Shown here: positions 59,985 to 64,000 of the stretch, one piece after another | Layout: each line of letters starts with the position of its first letter | Position numbering within the stretch: position 1 is the stretch's first letter | Assembly: GCA_011009095.1 (NCBI GenBank) | Contig: VTPC01091307.1 | Span: forward strand, 287,331 to 351,330 | DNA from: Ignelater luminosus | Taxonomy: Eukaryota; Arthropoda; Insecta; Coleoptera; Elateridae | Direction of reading: 5' to 3' | Length of the DNA: 64,000 nt | Position numbers and translations under genes: made by a program | Notes under the pieces: model-generated | The model's database searches: none | What the model was told of the DNA's origin: nothing | The model's input: the letters and a program-made list of their open reading frames with translations, nothing else

Positions 59985-61573
59985 TGTAACGTTCACTTTT
60001 TGCTTCCGTTACGTGTGTTATATTTAATCTTTGCTTTCGGTGTGTTCTTGTATTTTTGACAGTTTTCTCTCGTTGGAGATGTCTTTATTTGATAATGATG
60101 AGTTCACACTGAGCGGTTGATTAATTTTTCCATTTTATTTATGGTAGCAAGTGGGACACAGAGAATAATTCCTCAAGTATTTAAATTTTTATGATTGCAG
60201 TATGTTAAACTTTCACAGCTGTGATATGTGTTTCCGGTTAATTTTCCTTCATTATGGATCTTGTTAGCAAATTGATAAGGGTTGGATTTTTCTTATCACG
60301 ATTCAGTGATTGCACATTGGATTTCACCTTTAATTATTACCTGGCAACTTTCCCTACGTTTTATCTTTGATGTTCGGATAAGTGGTCAGGTGTAATTTGG
60401 TTATGCAAATTCTTACTTGTTGATTTTTCTAAAGGTAGCCCATGTATGATTAAACTTTTGTTTTTTGGTATAGCCAAAATTAATTGAAGTTGGGATTTCT
60501 AGACCAGTTCATTTCTACTATAATTGTAATTTACAATTATGTTTGTGCCAGATTTGGGATCTTATCGGTTGCTACTTTAATTTTTGCTATTTGATCACAG
60601 AGTGGGTTATCAGAAATCACATTTTCAAGTCCTTTTTTGTTCAGTTAAATTTTTAATTTTCGTTGGAGGGAGCTCGTTTCAGAGGTGCTTGATTTTTGCG
60701 TCGCGTAAGACAGACTCGGTAGGGCGGAAATCGCCTCCGAAGCAGTTGCGTTGCTGATGTTTGTACGAGGGTTGCATCGAATTTCCTGAGTTTGTAACAA
60801 GCCTCAACCCAGCGAGGGTAAGCGGGTTCTGTTTATATTTTTCTTAGTCTCATGGGAGATTTTTTTGTTTTCTTTAGCTTGTAACCGCACCTGGAAATAT
60901 TGAAGATCGTTTTGTTGAGATTTTCTTCGCATGGCACTTAGGGAGCGTGGTTTAAGAGGGGTATTTGTGTTTTTGCGTAGTTTGTTGCAGATTCTCCGTT
61001 CCACATTTACAGCGCTGTAAATTCTGGATTTCGGACTTCGTGGTAAGTCTGTTTTTTTCCTTACTCTTTAATTAGCGTTTCTTAAGTTTGTGCTTCAAAA
61101 TTTAGTTTTTTCTGATGTATCATATGAATTTTCTCAACTGAGACATTTTTATTTGCGAACGTTGAATTAAATTATAATACATTGTATTCTATGTTTAAAT
61201 CGTATGGTTTAAGTAATCAGATTAACTTATTTAAACGGGTATTTCTTTGACGACTTAGATTAAACATTTTATTTGACTCTTTAAGAATCTTATTAATGTT
61301 ATTTGAAATGTAATATATTTAAAAAAAATTTACTATCAAATTTAACTTTGCTTGTTAATTTGTTTGCTAATATTATTAACAACTCTTGTTTTTTTGATAC
61401 TATTTAAAAAAAATTCTTGTAGTCTGTGGTGTTTTCCCTTTGGGAAAGCTGGCGCCCATTGATCGGTCTCTTCAATGTAAGTATAAATTAAAATTTTGTG
61501 TTTTATTGAATGTATGACTCCTTCTTATCCTCACTCAAGGCAACCCATTGAGTTAAGCCGGCCTAAGACCAGT
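59985..61573 (-). mobile_element. Gypsy-related copy B, internally deleted and truncated
   Basis: It begins TGTAACGTTCAC at 59985 and follows the left end of copy A (CTTTCGGTGTGTTCTTG, TCTCTCGTTGGAGA, GTGGTCAGGTGTAATTTGG) through the short integrase-side text. It then has about 300 bp with other pol-like traces, and from about 60783 follows the right end of copy A (ACAAGCCTCAACCCAGCGAG ... GGTAAGTCTG ... TCCTTATCCTCACTCAAGGC). Most of gag and pol is missing. The right terminus is absent, cut at about 61573 where a LINE begins. Broken. Confidence 0.75.
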
Positions 61574-61574
61574 A

Positions 61575-63180
61575 GCTATAAACGATATAAATGGTAATAT
61601 ACACACTACAGGTAGACCCACTTATTGGCCTACTGATAGTAATAAAATTCCAGATGTATTAGACTTTTACATAAGCAAAAAGATCCCAATACAATATAGA
61701 GAAATGGAAGACTCACATGATCTTAATTCGGACCACTCGTCGATTATCATGACCTTAAGCGACAGAATCATTAGAAAAGTAGCATATCTTACGCTGACAA
61801 ATAAATATACCGACTGAGAGAGTTTTCAGTCTGAACATAATGAAAAAATACAATTGAACGTACCCCTAGAAACAACAAAACAGCTAGATATAGAAACTAA
61901 AAACTTGTGGACTTAATTCGGGCAGTAGCGTGAAACAACACTCCAGGGATAAAAAAGAAATTGAGTGGGAATAATTATCCCCTCGAAATTCGAAAATTGA
62001 TTGAACAAAAAAGAAGAGCCAGTAAAACTTGGCGAAAATTCAGATTTATCGAGAATAAGACAATTTTAAACAACCTGACACAACAATTCTCCAGAGAGAT
62101 AAAAAAAATTAATAATGAATCTGTTAAGAAATATCTCTGCGAAAACCATCAGTTTGACTTTAGGAATCAGTATACGACCCTTGAACAAGTCCATAGAATA
62201 ACTGAAGTTATTGAACGAGTCTTGGAAAAAAAATATGCACAGCAGTATTTCAGAATGTGGCACAGGCCTTCAACAAGGTCTAGCGTGAAGGATTAGAACA
62301 CAAATTAAGAACCCTACTGCCCAAATAGTACAGTGACAACTTAACATCTTACATAAAAGAGAGAATTTTTCGAGTAAAATTTGAGGATGAATACTCTGGA
62401 ATCAAACAAATAGAAGCAGGCGTACCACAGGGTAGCGTACTTGGGTCAATCTTGTAGCTACTCTACACCAGCGATATACCAACTTCAGGAGATACCTTGC
62501 TAACTACATTCGCAGATGATACAGCGGTACTCTTGAAAGGTACAGACTTCGAAGAAGCTGCAGTTAAAAAAAAGAGAAAGTCGGCACATACTAACAGACG
62601 TTAAATTAAGATGGAAAGAGCACATAAGAAAGAAAAGCAAAAAACTGGAAATAGGACGAAGAAACTTATCATGGTTGATAGGAGAAGAAAATCAGAAATG
62701 ACAGTAGAAAACAAACTACTAATATACAAGCAAATTCCAAGAACAGTATTGCAATTACAGTCAATGCCCTAAATGTAGAACAGGTGGTTGAAATCATCAA
62801 CAAAATGGCGCAGAAGCACGAATGGAGACTTCACAACCATCCAAATACGGGGATGATTCTGGTATTGGACTACAGGGAACCCACACGACGACTCAACAGG
62901 ACCAAGCCATTGGAACTGTGTTAGTGCATGTAGTGACCTGAGTGAAAAAGCAGAGCAAAGTGCCGTGAATTGCGCAAAACAAAAAGGCGGAAGAATGTGC
63001 TAACAAATAAGAACTAAGGACATCAGTGGACTTGCTTAGACTTGTATTTAGTATTAGCGTAGAAATATAAGTTAAAAATAAGCTAATAGTTAGTCTGAGT
63101 TGTAGACTAGGAATAGGAAAAGACATGAAAAAAAGTAAAATCCCTACACATATAAAGAATAGCAAAATAATGAAAAAATG
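61575..63180 (+). mobile_element. Jockey-type LINE fragment, 5'-truncated
   Basis: Plus-strand non-LTR element: the end of an APE-type endonuclease (TGRPTYWPTDSNKIPDVLDF, LNSDHSSIIMTLSD, about 61605-61780), the inter-domain region (62000-62300, RRASKTWRKFRFIENKTILN), RT (GVPQGSVLGSIL at about 62420, YTSDIP, TFADDTAVLLKG at about 62510, with the catalytic FADD intact), and the Jockey C-terminus (HEWRLHNHPNTGMI, RRLNRTKPLEL, about 62815-62925). Stops occur within. Only the stretch 61961-62296 is a sizeable open segment. The 3' end fades by about 63180 without a clear poly-A. Confidence 0.85.
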
Positions 63181-64000
63181 TCATTGGAAGGAAGAATGCC
63201 TTTGACTTTAGTTTCTTTACTAATAAGCAAGATAATCTCATTTTCTAATGTCGAATCTAGACCACCCTGTATAATAAAGATTAAAATTCAACAACATAAT
63301 TTCCATTTCTGCGTATTATTATTATTACCAACTGTTATATTGCTATTAAACTAAATATTTGCTTCCCTACTGTAGGTATCTATCTAATATAATATTGTGG
63401 AATTTTGGATCTCCTCAAATAAGTCCTTGGGGCTTCATAGGATGGTCGTATGGTGGTTTGGGAAAGGTCTGAGCAATTTGTTAGACCTCGTTGGGTTGGC
63501 ACATCGCTCGGAGGGTAAATGAAAGGCTTTTCATTACATAAAGATTAAAGAATCTGTTAACCTTTAAATTAGATTTAAAAATATTGTATATATCAGGAAT
63601 TACTTGCAAGAAATTTAAACATTTTTTTACTTATAAATAATTAGTTCTGTTCTCTGTTGGTGATTTCAATAATAATTCTAAGAAATTACGCATATAAAAC
63701 CACGCAACTGCTTATTAATATCAAAACTATAAAAGCAGATACCTTCTCGTATATGGAGAAATATGAACCAAAATTGCAATAAATTAATACAGATACCGTG
63801 AAAGTGATAGAAACTTTAAAGTACAAATCACTGCAGGGAAACCACCGCCGAAAAGTTCTTACCGTTAGCGGAAAACTCATAACGTGTAACTCCTAACGTC
63901 TTACTATACAGCCAACTTTAATCCCTATAGCATTTCTAATCCTTATTAACCCATAATTCTCAAGTTAAAACTTTTTACTGTCTTCCTTAAGAGGAAATCT
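63181..64000. other. AT-rich right edge, nothing firm
   Basis: CCACCCTGTATAA at 63263-63275 looks like an isolated MITE terminus. At 63395-63530 the minus strand is open and less AT-rich (YPPSDVPTQRG, SYEAPRTYLRRSK) without a recognisable match. No gene call. Confidence 0.35.

Noticed and set aside
63395-63530. Possible exon on the minus strand (YPPSDVPTQRG...)
   Set aside because: The frame is open over about 45 codons and less AT-rich, but flanking splice sites are not convincing and no family match comes to mind.

Overview
The window is AT-rich eukaryotic DNA, almost certainly from an insect. It holds one recognisable host coding exon and a dense, nested collection of decayed transposable elements. 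The host exon (12746-12888, minus strand) encodes the start of an EEIG1/FAM102-type protein (NT-C2 domain, '[12 protein letters not shown]...'), ending at a canonical splice donor. No second host exon was recognised, so much of the window may be intron or gene-flanking DNA.

Layout. 364-778: small TA-inserted MITE. 859-4319: minus-strand non-LTR element of the restriction-like-endonuclease type (N-terminal C2H2 finger, RT, C-terminal endonuclease-like domain), split by a 1.2 kb insert (1827-3021). 4320-9684: minus-strand Ty3/Gypsy-related fossil with gag, protease, RT, RNase H and the start of integrase, bounded by TGTAACG...CGTTACA. Related pieces lie at 38601-40125 (complete ends, 4-bp target duplication TTGT) and 59985-61573. 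10956-16638: several foldback MITEs. 17136-19173: nearly open DD41D mariner-like transposon. 22475-24509: DNA transposon with long inverted repeats and an uncharacterised conserved protein. 24625-26345: hAT (ZBED5-like) remnant. 26346-29640: RTE-like LINE carrying a nested DDxD transposon (27501-29098) and, in its tail, a MITE. 30240-42000: three copies of a large foldback family (M1), a transposon-associated protein remnant, LINE and mariner-like debris. 43980-44824: MITE. 45530-47620: remnant of another widespread uncharacterised protein, split by a GC-rich tandem-repeat element (46001-47173). 47777-51142: Ty1/Copia fossil with both LTRs. 51441-52633: dead mariner. 54966-57461: M1 copy containing a Tc1-like transposon (55338-57061). 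59389-59965: MITE related to M1. 61575-63180: Jockey-type LINE fragment.

The common theme is TA-targeted elements whose ends read CAG...CTG. At least a dozen insertions share this rule. The M1 foldbacks carry the same ten terminal bases (CAGTGTGTCC) as the transposase-bearing element at 27501-29098, which suggests that its lineage mobilised them. The stretches between named features are AT-rich and show nothing I can recognise. No CRISPR array, rRNA or tRNA gene was found.
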